In this document: positions 39,441 to 51,206 of the stretch, in pieces
Layout: each line of letters opens with the position of its first letter
Position numbering within the stretch: the stretch's first letter is position 1
Assembly: GCF_000327385.1 (NCBI RefSeq)
Contig: NW_008708171.1
Coordinates: 210,292-274,291 of the forward strand
Source: Lottia gigantea
Lineage: Eukaryota; Mollusca; Gastropoda; Lottiidae
Direction of reading: 5' to 3'
Length of the DNA: 64,000 nt
Notes under the pieces: generated by a model
The model's input: the letters and a program-made list of their open reading frames with translations, nothing else
Database searches by the model: none
Told to the model about the DNA's origin: nothing
Translations under genes and position numbers: made by a program

Positions 39441-39950
39441 ACCTAAAAAAAATAATTATAAATAAGAATTAAAACATTCAAATCCTTACAGCACATTTTG
39501 ATATTTGATATTTTGGAAAACAGTAAGGTTAAGCGACATCACACTTTTCGGCATCGTTCACGTTCACACGAAGAAGGCTTTTGGTACCACGAGTAATGTA
39601 AAATTTTACCTCAAGACCCTCAAGTACCACTTCCGGTAAAGAAATTGTCCAAAGTCACAAATAATGAAAGTTAAAACATATGCCTACACAGTAATATTAG
39701 TTAAACTTGTAATGAATATCAAAACGAATCTACCATTCGCTTGATAATGATGCACTTCCGGTTATTCCTGATAAGAAGAATTTTTTTTATGAATAAGGAA
39801 CATGTTCTATAATTCCATACCTCGATTTTATTGGTGCTTTCAGCAGGAATCCAATTACTCTATATAATCTGGCTATTTTTATCAATAATACCTTCCAGAT
39901 CTATTATTGCATGTAATTTGAAAGAAAACATTAACACATTTATCACAGTT

Positions 39951-40640
39951 TCGCGCCTTTTTTCTTCCAATGTCGTCATTTACATTTAGCAGACGCCAAC
40001 AGTTAAACATCAAAAACCACTATGCAACTATTAACATTGCATTGAAAACTAAGATATGATAACTATGCAAATTTGTTGTGAGTTAATATTGCGTTTGTTG
40101 TTCTAGACATACTCCAAATTACTTAGTAGGCAGATGTATAAACCCAGACTTCTGAAAACACATCGTATCAGATTATCATTTTCCACCAACTGGCCAAATG
40201 TAAGGCAACTGTTATATCCAATAGAATAAATTTCAAACATAGATCACAGCGAATTCATTAGATCCAATCTTTCCAAAATCCCTTCCAGTTTTTCGCGCCT
40301 TTTCCTTTCATCAGACGCCACTTTAGGTTAACAGACGGTAAAAATCTATATTCAAATCACAATATAGTAATTATCACATTAATAGCGTTAAAACTAATGA
40401 CAAATCAGTGTTGTTTCACTTAAATACATTCGTTGATATATTTTCATTATTATTTAACACAGCTTGACGGTGGTCAAATAAACACGCCAGTCCCTTTTCC
40501 TTTCAACACGCGAGGATGTTCAAGTACTAAGTTGACTCGATTATTAAGTCTTTCACTGCTACTATTGTATTAGGGATGTAACTGGTCTGATTGAGAACGG
40601 TATATCTGGTGACTAAGTCAATATTGGTTATCGAATATAG
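39951..40640. repeat. Possible ~342-bp diverged tandem duplication
   Basis: TTTCGCGCCTTTT followed by a pyrimidine run and then AGACGCCA occurs at about 39,950-39,993 and again at 40,291-40,320, 342 bp apart. Looser similarity continues downstream (ATTAACATTGC versus ATTAATAGCG; TTGTTGTGAG versus GTGTTGTTTC). Divergence is high, and the extent of the second copy is uncertain. Confidence 0.4.
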
Positions 40641-40773
40641 ATGGACCAAAATCTATAGACATTTGAGATTTAACCTAAGAGTTTATCAAACATTAAAAAT
40701 CTAAGATATTTTGGGAAGTCTGATGCCAGACGGTTATGATAACAGTAGCTTAGGAATAGAAAAAATAAAATTT

Positions 40774-40796
40774 AAAAAAAAAAAAAAAAAAAAAAA
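40774..40796. repeat. Poly(A) run, 23 bases
   Basis: An uninterrupted A run preceded by A-rich sequence. It could be the tail of a retroposed sequence, but nothing upstream is recognisable as a SINE or processed transcript. Confidence 0.85.
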
Positions 40797-43700
40797 CGGT
40801 GGTTGATCGTGGAATATTTTGTCACCTTAAATGTTTCTTAGCAGGAATTTAAAATATTGAACGCAAAACGCAGTGAAATGGGCGGAAAGCGCTTGTCATT
40901 CCAGATTTGCATCATGTTTCCGTAAATTTAGTAGCGTTATTCAAAGAACCTTTGTTTAGGGGAAAGTGTCATCACAGGAGTTGTTATTTATTACTGATAC
41001 AAAGGTCCGAAATGTCAAAGCGACCAATGCAACAAGATATAGTTACGTGTGACCACAGACAGCTCTTGATATGATTCAATATGGGTTATTCTAATCCCCG
41101 GAATCGATCACAATTGACTGTCTATATGAATAATGTGCTTTATTTGTTATTCAGAAATCTATTATTATCTATCTAGCATTATGTCTTTGTTATCTATGAT
41201 GCTTCACTAATAGATAATTGTCATTGTCTCCTCAATTTCTAAGTGGAATAAGAGACAAAGAGTTAGTTGACCGAATTTCCACGAAGTAATGTAAACTATC
41301 AAATAAGATTTGTTGATGCCACTTATGTATTTGGAAGACGTGTATTTTGAGATACACGCAGCTTTATAAAAAAAACAAGCATTTTGGTCTTCCATTTTAG
41401 TCAGAATAGGGCGTAGTCCTTTGTTTATAAATTTTTAATGCAATGTCAGATTTTCAAAAAAAAACAAAACATTTTACCAATTCAAAATATCCTCTGTAAA
41501 GTTTAATTAAAGCCGATAGTAGATCTGGATGTATCAAGTTTGAAAATAGAACGTGATTTCCCTTTAAGAAATAAGACCCAATAATATACTTTGAAGTCCG
41601 AAATCTATTCAGTTTCCGTTACCACCAACATAAAACATCGTCCAAATGTTGGTTTATCTCCGAACGTGATGTTAGATGTAACCTTACTCATGGTATTGTC
41701 TATACAACACATTAGTGTACTAATGAAATGTCGAGAGTCTTTAATATAATTACTATTAAATCAGTACCGATTCCTACTAATAATATAATCTTACTGATTT
41801 GATTACTGTAATGGTTGTTTTGATAGTGTCGAAGGGTCGAGAAGATGTATTAAAGATACATAGTGGTTGGTGATCAAGGTTGTGTTAGATATAGAAAGGA
41901 CAAATTAGTCATTATCCCTTTTTACTAAACAGTTTGAATTCCTGGTCACTCACATTTTCTCGAGATACCCATTTTCTCAACACGAGCGACAACGGATAGA
42001 GGTCTCAACCACAAGCAATGACATGCTGCTAAATTCGAAAGAGGTGATTAGTCACTTGCTGAGCATTTCAGAACAATTTATTTCTAGAAATCGTATTAGT
42101 GACTCTGGTCATAATAATTGCTGCTTAGATGTTCCTCTGACGTTGATGTTACGAGGGGTATATCTTGTACGACTTAAACAAGCGTGCACTGGATAGGACA
42201 GAAAGAACAGGAAAGCAAAGCAAAAGAGAGTTGTTTATGTATTTCGCTATTGTCTGATTTAATTGTTTAGTCTTGGTTCATTTTGCAATTCACAAGCGAT
42301 TGTGGTCGTTGCCGAAAGATTTCAAAGTTATAATACGTTAGAAATAGGAGAATAATAAATTGCGAAACCTGCTTGGAGTTGCTAATAACCAGGCGTGCAA
42401 GTGAAAGCAGGTACAATTCACCAGACGATATCCTGCCGGTTAACATGTGTTGCCAGAGTTATATATTCTACCAAGCAGGGTATTGATCATCGTCTGTTGT
42501 TTATATTCAGGCGAACAATACTGCGATTGAAGTTAGATTGATTTTCATTCATGGTCCATTCTTTTTACTTTGTTTATTATTTCATACACATTCATTCAAG
42601 CTTATTGATAATAAAGTCCTCCTAAATGGTATAGTGTACAATTTTGGGTTATCGGTGTCCCTTGGTATATGTGTGGATTTCGCGACTTAAGTTCCCATTT
42701 TGTTCTCTGATTTTAACAGACGAATTAGCCAGATAATATAATCAATTACGAAGCCAAAACAGATTGGGCCACATTCTCTTTCATGTGTTTCATGATATCG
42801 CTTCTCGCTGCGCCTACACAATATTTTAATCACTAACCACATTCACATTTGCAACCAATGCCCCATTCCCATATATTCATATACATTGAAATTGCATCCA
42901 TTTTCGGAACATATAGGCGTTAGTGACTATTCGCATTTCACAAGTAACATATATTTATAATAGAAAATCCTGTAACCAGAATTTCTGACAGATCTGTAAC
43001 ATATCAGAGTCATTGCAGTGTAAAAGACAGCTACATCCGGGATAGGGCAGCTGTCTCGGTGATGTTGGCAATTGAAGGTTCATTATTTTCAAACTCCTAG
43101 CACAAACTAAGGAATGCGCCTTTGGTATTTGTGATTATTTGCTACTGTTTGGACAAGTTTAATTAATTAATCTTGTCGACAAACACTATCAATGTAACAC
43201 TTTATTTAGACAATCATGGCGTCCATAGATACGGTGTCATAGTACTCATAGATAGCTAGCTTTCAGAGGTATCAAGCCGCATTCAAATTCCATTATTGTT
43301 CAAGTGAAAACGAAAGAAAGTATGGAACTTGCAGCTTGACATAGTGAAGGTGGATGGTCGTTGGAGGTCGATAAACACATATCCGAGGATTTTTAATGTC
43401 GTTTTATAAAACCTCATCTGATAAATTAATGCTTTTGTTAATATAATCCTGATTCGACCATAGATAAGATCTTCGATTTACAACTCTTTACAACGAGACC
43501 CATTTTATGGTTAATTAACAGGGCTTTCCAACATGGTGGTTTCCGGCATTTAACATGACCATAGAAAACTACTTCCGGTTTGATGAAAAGAAATAAGATT
43601 GAGGCCAATAATCAAGTTGCGATTACCAAGTCCTAAAATCATTTTGAATAGAAACCATGTCAATGGGGTAATTAGATATCAAGTCAGATGTCCTGCTTAC

Positions 43701-44665
43701 TACAGAACTTTTAATGATACCACAATGTGTTTTGACATTTTACAGTTTTGTCATTATCAGACCTTTTAAATATAGATATAAGTGTACCTCGATACTTATT
43801 GCGGTCAATATATCAGCTAATATAGTTTGGTCATTTGTAGCTTTACGTCCCATTGTCAAAAGACCCCTTTTTTAGCCAAAACATCAAAAATCATTTTTAA
43901 TTACATTACATTAGAACATGAAATCAACCTATAAAACACGCCTTTTTTTCGCATACGTGTGTTATACTTTTAAGTTTACTTTTCTGTTTGATAAATTGTT
44001 TTTATTTCCTCTATATTCAAATAATGACCAATCAGAGCCATCAAACAAACACAAAAACCGAAAATCACCAAAAACATTTACCAAAGCTGAATTTTCTAAC
44101 CTTAACTTACTCGATGTTGAACACGCTTTTATGACATTTTATGAAGAAAATTAAACTGAGTAAAGATGTGATTCACCAATCGAACGTGTCCTTAAGTTCA
44201 ATCAGCAGATTAACTCAGACTCAAGGAACTACAATAAGTCTAAATTTAAGGATGAAACTCTCGACCGTGGAGGATATCTTTTAATCTGTCCAATCGATCT
44301 TGGACAAGAAATCTTCAAACAAAGAAACTCTGAAATCAGTGTCCGAATTGAAGAAAGAAGTTAGTCTATAAACCGAAATGTGGTCAAACGTAACATAGTT
44401 GGGGAAAATTACAGTGACTCAACTACCACTTTTTTAAAGTGTTTCAAAACATACAATTTTAATCAAAATAAGCAACCAGCTATATATAGACGAGTGAACT
44501 ATCAGTAACTGTAGATCTTAAAATCTTCCATTAACAAGCTTGAATTGACTTACAGCCGGGGGTCTCAGAAAGCAGGAAATCATATTTAAAGAAAAAGATT
44601 TTAGTGGAAAGCCATAGGCCAATACTCTAGTTGAGCCACTTGAAAATTAGTTAACAGGACGAGAT
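40797..44665. other. Unique DNA, no gene recognised
   Basis: No elements or exon pairs stood out. One ACTTCCGG motif lies at 43,571. A 78-codon frame at 43,918-44,154 starts with aromatic-rich sequence and is unsupported. Confidence 0.45.
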
Positions 44666-45490
44666 ATTACAGAATATAGTATGATATTTAGATTGTGGTG
44701 AAATATAAAAACCACTATACTGATAATAACATACATTGTGGCGTGATATTAGTAAACGCTAAATTTATAAAATGTATATTTTAAAAATTATAAACATATA
44801 ATGATATATAAAATGTAGATTGTGGTAAGATATTAGTCAGCTACTAATATATAAAATGTAGATTGTGGTTTAAAAGAATAAATAATATGTAGATTTCTTT
44901 ATATTAGCAAACCACTAATATGTAATTATATATAATAATGTTAAACCAATAATATAAAAATCTTGATTAATCTATGATTATTTATAAAATGTAGATTATG
45001 GTATATTAAGGGTAAATCACTAATATATAAGAATATAGAAATAGGTAGATTGTAGTGTGATATTCGTAAACCACATCAATATATAATGTAGATTGTTGTA
45101 CAATAAAGTTGTACAATTAAATTAGTTGTACAATTAAATTACTGATATATTATAATCATAACTTGTAGATTGTGGTATGGCAATAGTTTCCCACTACATA
45201 ATACATTTGAGAGAATCAAAAACTTAATTCCGGAAACTAATATTATTTTGTACATGGTGATGAAATATGTAAAATGTGATGAAAAGATGGAAGTATAATA
45301 AAAAAAAAAGTAAGCGTAGGTAGATTGTGGTATAATAAAAAAAAACACTAATATATAAATTGTACATGGTATATCGTGGTATAATATAACTAGTAACTAA
45401 TACATACAGATTGTTGTTAGGTAATAGTAAACCAGTGCAAAATGTCGATTTTGGTGTTACATGACTAAACAAATAATACATAATATGTAG
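44666..45490. repeat. ~43-bp AT-rich minisatellite, main block
   Basis: Diverged copies of a unit near ATGTAGATTGTGGTATGATA followed by TTAGTAAACCACTAATATATAAA. The core GTAGATTGTGGT recurs well over ten times. Copies vary in length through lost or gained AT-rich segments. From about 45,500 to 45,925 the periodicity disappears, then the same words return, so roughly 420 bp of non-repeat DNA also interrupts the array. Confidence 0.85.
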
Positions 45491-45925
45491 CTTAGAAATA
45501 TTAGACCAGAACCTTAAAAAACATGTTGTAACTCAGTATTTCACACTATGCAATCTTCAGACAACTGACCTATTTTCAGCCTGCGTCCCTACTGAAGTTG
45601 GACAAGTTGGACTAATTCTCATATCTACACTTCGAGACGAGTTCGGAACCTTTGTTTAAAGAAATGGGCTCAGGGGTATTATAGATAGAAAACTATTTCA
45701 ATTAAAGGCAAATGTGCTTTGAGAGTTTGGTACTATTTTCATATTTTTGATGTTTAAACGACTGCATATGATTGTTAAATCTTTGTTTAAATGTGTTTTC
45801 AGTCAGTCCAAGATATTGTTTACATTCATGTTAGTGTTTGTGACTTCTGCCTTGTATATTATATTATTAGTTTGACATCCATCATTAATCTGACATAACT
45901 CTTTGTTCCTACAATTATATGGTGT

Positions 45926-46604
45926 TAAGATGTAGATTATAGTAAAATATGAGTAAAAACACATTATAATATAATACTGCGTTCAGACGACTAAAGTTAA
46001 GCCAGCTAAATTTCCAACCGTTCTTCGAGCCTGGTTTTCGTTTTTTTCGGCGAGCGTTCAGACAAATATAAAAATTAAGCCAGCTTTGACATGACCTCAG
46101 AAGTTCAGAGGTCAAAATACCATGACGCATGCGCGTGTAATGTTTACTTTTCCCACAAAATGGCGACGATTCCGAATATATTGATTTATAAACTTCTTCA
46201 ACTTTCCTTTTTACGTCGAAAGAGAACGGCATCTTTTGAAACATTTGGTTTCAAGCGTCCCCCAATTAACCCCTCCTATTTTCTTTGGCTCGTTCATTTT
46301 CAATTTCTTGCTCCATGGCTAAAGTTGTTGTTTGTTGACAAATACAAATAGGTCATGGCGGGAATCGGGGACAGGATTGCGCACGCGCGGGAAATATTAT
46401 ATCCGGCTTTGTTAGCCAGGAGCGTTCAGACTGCAAAACGAAGCAAGCTTAACTTTCCAAGCCAGGTTTCAAGCTACCTCCGAAGTAGGTGCAAGTTATG
46501 GCAAAACAAAAAACAGGCTCGAAGAACGGTTGGAAGTAAATCTGCCTTAGCTTTATTCGTCTGAACGCAGTATAAGTAGATTGTGGCATGGTATGTAGAT
46601 TAGT
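45926..46604. repeat. Minisatellite remnant split by a transposon
   Basis: GATGTAGATTATAGTAAAAT (from about 45,930) on the left and AAGTAGATTGTGGCATGG on the right (to about 46,600) are units of the array that ends at 45,490. Together they flank the transposon at 45,975-46,572, so the array was already present when the element inserted. Confidence 0.75.
45975..46572. mobile_element. Complete non-autonomous DNA transposon with long TIRs, PIF/Harbinger-like
   Basis: Both ends start TACTGCGTTCAGACGA, and inverted identity continues for about 70 bp at roughly 87 percent, including a fully conserved TTCCAACCGTTCTTCGAGCC. TAA lies directly outside each end (45,972-45,974 and 46,573-46,575). A 3-bp TWA target duplication is typical of PIF/Harbinger; a TA duplication (Tc1/mariner type) cannot be excluded because the terminal bases are TA. 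A second AGCGTTCAGAC lies inside each end (46,053 and 46,421, both on the plus strand), like subterminal transposase-binding sites. Open frames of 86 and 109 codons inside match no transposase that I recognise. Confidence 0.88.
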
Positions 46605-49600
46605 GTATTGGTTAATTAGTAAAAGGTGAGGCTGATCTAACATAGGATGCTGCTCTTAAGATTACACATAGATCTCACTAGTTTAAATATTCTAAATATA
46701 GAAAATTACTTGTGAATTCCATATCTCATGAATTGGTAATAACATATTTTGATGGGATTCCTTGATGCACGCTATCATTCTATTTTCTATCTGAAACCTT
46801 TGGCTCTAATCTGGGATATTCGATTTATTTTTGAATTGATTGGATTGTGTGATATTACGACAATAATATTGATTAATCCTGATGTATTATTGTAAAGATG
46901 TATTTTCTAAAATTGTTTTATAATACAACACATTTGCTGACATTTGCCTCGCCATTAATCCATGCAGTTCATACATTGCGATCTAAACTACACTTATTCA
47001 TGACTCAAATCCAACAGACTTAAATGATGCTGTCGTTTAGAACACGTCATCGGGACAGTTCAAATGACAGAAAGCAATACCAAATCACTAGCAACAAAAT
47101 GGTTCCAGAAATACCAAACAATGAACAAACTAACTGAAATGCGTTATTGACAATTCTATTAGATAAACCATTGACAATTATATCGTAAAAATGCCCTAAC
47201 TAAGGTTAGCTCAGTACTTTATTTGATTATAGCATGTATATTATCAATACATACCTCACGATTGTACAGAGTTGCTAATAATCCTGGACAAATAGTGCGG
47301 ATTCGAGAGTGTGATACTGGCATACTTTTTATATGGTCTCTTGTTTTTGTCATAAGAGAAACAAGAAAACAGGTTAGAATAAAAAAAATCCGTACTAACA
47401 AGACAATTCTGTTAATCAAACTCCAAAGTCCAAATTATGGAAAAATCGAGAGTAAAAGTTGTGTAGCATGGTCGACTTCTCTTTAATAGTTTTACATTGG
47501 CATGCACGGTGTTATGGGACTGACATTTACATGTTCTTTGTCACTATAGTAATACAATAGACGTGTTTTGACATATTCACAGAGCTGCACCGGCTTCCAG
47601 ACAGGCTAGATAACGCAGGCACTAACATTTCAAGTAACGGCAAATGCTCTACCCATCATTATACAGCGTATCGGATTCACAGACTAATCAATCTAAATGC
47701 TTCACCAGTGCAATAGAGTGTCGAGTCTGGACGTTTGGATTCCTAATAAACATGAAATGTGCCTCTGATTACAAATCGTTCGTCAGTTCTGACAATCCAA
47801 GGCGAGTTAATTCCCTTTGGAGTTAAAAACTAAAGAATTTCGACTAGACTGAATCGAACAGAGTGTGTCAGTATATTATACTGATCTTTTACTCATTGCT
47901 TTATATAATGATGGTACAAGTAATATCTCTTTAGTTGTAGTCTGAAAAGCAGTTTTATTTAATTGAGTTCCTTCCCTTAGATATCACGTAATATTCCTAA
48001 CGGCCTTATACCTTTGACACGGATATTATCTGGAAATTCGCCATGTTTATCTAATACAGACATACTATGCCAAATAGATGGTCATCAATGATAACTATGT
48101 ACAAATGTGAATTGAATTAAATACCAATAGCAAGGTTGTCTGTAACAAAAACTCACCGCCGTAATAATTACAACTGATCTGTAATCTAATCATTCTTATA
48201 TCATTTATAATAAAAGATGTTTGAAGAAAGCCAGTGAGTCAGAAAGGCGTCTGGTTTATATCACGATAAGAACCAATTGTCATCAGTCTCGACAAATTAA
48301 ATACAATTTTCATAAAAAAATCCAAGTACTAACGATCCGAATCGAAACCCGAAAAGCAAACAAACATATAAATGATTTTAGGGTTTCCGCCGCCATCTTT
48401 TATGGATAACAAACTTCGATCTTGACCTTAGTCAAACGCCATTGTAATGCATTGTCAGGAAATATTTTGTCTTCGTTTCGTCACCTATTATTCATTCAAT
48501 AATCTGTTGAGACCTAGCCCACTTGTTTACAAGATACATGAAACTATTTTTCACATAAAATAAGACCTTTTGTCGGTTACTAAAAATATTTAACAACTAA
48601 TGTTTATTGGCGAAACATTAGTAGCAGCTAATGAACTTTTCACGTGAAGAAGTATATCAATCGTAAGTGAGTAAGTATTACAAAAAGTGGTATCAGATTC
48701 TAGAGGAGTAAGCATACCCTGTCTGTAGCCAGTCATGGCTGCTCAACATACACAACAGCCACTGCAAATAAGACTTAACGACGAATAGGGGATGTAATTG
48801 ATAACAAAGGGACTTTCTCCAATTCAATAGTCAAGTCATGGAACAGTTTACAATAAATGATTAATTGTGATAAGAAAGTGTATACAAGCGGAAACAAGCT
48901 CGAATAACGGTAAAAAGCACAGAAAACATAAATTATATATAATATCAATCGATATTAAAGGATGTGATGTGTCCACTATGTGCTTCAAAGAAATCAGCCA
49001 AAAAGTTAACATTTTACGTGATATGAAATTTATGAAAAAGTATCGTCTGAATATTTGCCAGTTGATATGCCTTGAGTATATTGTCAGCAAAACGATTGTC
49101 CATAAATCCATTGAGTCAAAATGCAATGCCAGTTTATAATCTCATGACAGTTTCGTTAATCTGTTCACACCCCTAACAAAACTAAATACTACACTTTCAA
49201 GTGTTAATCCTACACTAATTGCCTGTCCGTAACACTCTTCAAAACATATTACTGATTTTATTGCATTTTGCATACTTAAATATTGTTTGCTCCTGTTTGT
49301 GGTTGTTTGCACTTGTCTGCTCTTGTTTGCGCTTTTTAGTCGGATCCAAAAAAAAAACCCTAAAGGATAGCTCAGTCTCAGATGCCACGACGACAATAAC
49401 TGATGGACTCAATAGCTAGAGATTGCAGTCATTTTACAAGGATAACAGCGTAGGTTTAAGAGGTTCCTTTCTATTAGTCGATCCTTTGCAGAATATCTTA
49501 GTATTTATCTTTCATTGGGCCTACTGGAATAATGAGGAAAGCTGAATTATTCAAGGTAATCAGGCCGAGAAAAAAACACGGCCACCATTTTCATTCGACG

Positions 49601-51066
49601 TAACAAAGAGAATGATACAGTTATCAACGCTCAAATTGACAGGGCTAAAGAAGCCCCTTAGAATAATAGCCCCAATCTTCATGTGATCGTAATTCTCTAA
49701 TCAACTAACTAATATTATTATCATTACATACAAAATGTTTTTGATCGTCAAAACACAAAAACGAGTAGTACACTATAATTTTAGGAAGTAATGGTAGTAG
49801 TAGCACAATATAATAAGTCTAACATGTATATTTTCTAATAGTATTTACGTACGAAATAGACTGGACAATGTTTTGAATGTACTCGGATGTGAATGAATCC
49901 CTTTGGTTTACTATAAATTTGAGCATTCTTCATACACTGAAAAGAAAATCAAAGTTATTTCGTGATTAAGTCACTTTAGCTACATCATTCAGCAATTTGT
50001 AAGGAAAATCATGCTTAATGCTTTTTATCTCATATAAAGTGTATCAGCTTCCTGTAACAAATCTATTTATTCTCGACTGGTGTTTGTCTGTCTCTAAATT
50101 CTCTTGGAAAATCGATTCCCCGGTGCACGTTTCCTGATCGAATTTCTCTTAATGTGGTTTCAAGTGGATATTTATCATTAAATAAAACCCGTTATCACTC
50201 CTTGGTGAGCTCTCTAAACCAGCTATTCCGGTAATAACTCATGCCATTTATTTTCAACAGCTTATAATATTCAATATTGTAAATAGGAATAGGAATTAAC
50301 GTTCCAGACTGTTCTGACAAAATAACGAAATCAAGTACCACATCTTTTTATACTTATTTGTAGTAACCCTTTTTGGAATATTAAATTAATTTAGTGGATA
50401 AGAGATTACATTCTCGGAAGAAGGACATGAGCGTCAGATGCAGAATGTTGTCTGACATACCAAACATAAAACTATGATGGTATAAGATTTTATATGGGCA
50501 TATTTTACAGTGGATGTTGCGAAAAATTGAAAAGGAAGTGGTACAGTGTTTCGTCCCTCTCCATTTAGTTGCACCACTCACAACGGTTTTATTACCCAAT
50601 TTCTACCATAGGTTGGCAAGATACATAACCAACTTATTCTGTGATCGTCCCCAGAGATATTAAAAATGACCCCCGCAACACCAATTTATTATATGAAATG
50701 AATAAATGATTAAGACCTGTAATTGCATTAGAAGCAAAAGCTAGTAAGTCTTATTTTAATCACCTTTGACGCTTAACAAGATGCATTACTTGAAGCTAAG
50801 CAATTTTGATTCATGGGAGTAATTGAATTTCTGGTTGATTTGCTGTAAAGATCTTGAAGATAAAAAAAGGAATGGTGAACATATTGACCGTCTAGATCTA
50901 TAAAATTACCGATATTTTAACTTACTGAATAAATGTAATCCAGATTGAACTTATTGAAGAAGTATTGATGTATAAAGGAATATTTAAAGAACAAAGACGA
51001 AACGTCTGTCTCTAACATAATAATCTAATCAAATTCGATGTTCTAATATAGTCTATATGTTTTAAC
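46605..51066. other. Mostly unique DNA with one minus-strand exon candidate
   Basis: Apart from the candidate at 47,255-47,337, no element was recognised. Overlapping frames on both strands at 48,848-49,139 (about 90 codons each) look like shared AT-rich open sequence, not genes. A C-run/A-run near 49,340-49,365 has no clear meaning. Confidence 0.4.
47255..47337 (-). CDS. Candidate coding exon, unknown protein
   Basis: On the minus strand a long pyrimidine-rich tract (about 47,345-47,395) precedes AG at 47,339-47,338. The exon runs 83 nt to a good donor GAG|GTATGT at 47,254. The open frame reads Asp-His-Ile-Lys-Ser-Met-Pro-Val-Ser-His-Ser-Arg-Ile-Arg-Thr-Ile-Cys-Pro-Gly-Leu and ends Tyr-Asn-Arg-Glu. 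An internal ATG at 47,323 would instead give a 23-codon start exon with A at position -3. Composition is protein-like and the donor phase is 0, as in the 33,354-33,470 exon, but the two are 14 kb apart and I have no evidence that they belong together. Confidence 0.3.
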
Positions 51067-51206
51067 TAAAGGTGCGGGCTTGGTTAGGGCTTGGTTAGAG
51101 ATTTTTGTCTGTTGTCGTGGAAGCGCGGGCACACGCGAGATTTTACTCAAGATTCGAGTCGGAGACAAAAATCTCCGACCAAGACTGCTCGTGTGCCCGC
51201 ACTTTA
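51067..51206. mobile_element. Palindromic MITE-like element, ~140 bp
   Basis: The ends TAAAGGTGCGGGC and GCCCGCACTTTA are inverted copies with a one-base gap. Inside, GAGATTTTTGTCT (51,098-51,110) pairs with AGACAAAAATCTC (51,163-51,175), and GTCGGAGA/TCTCCGAC (51,158-51,179) forms its own perfect small hairpin. GCGCGGGCACACGCG near 51,123-51,137 is inverted to CGTGTGCCCGC at 51,191-51,201. The whole element can fold into a branched hairpin. It is G+C-rich against its surroundings and encodes nothing. Confidence 0.8.

Noticed and set aside
40740-40796. Processed retrocopy or SINE ending in poly(A)
   Set aside because: No A/B boxes, coding remnant or target duplication seen upstream.
45915-46351. 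Overlapping 86- and 109-codon frames
   Set aside because: They lie within or across the non-autonomous transposon and its inverted end, and match no transposase motif.
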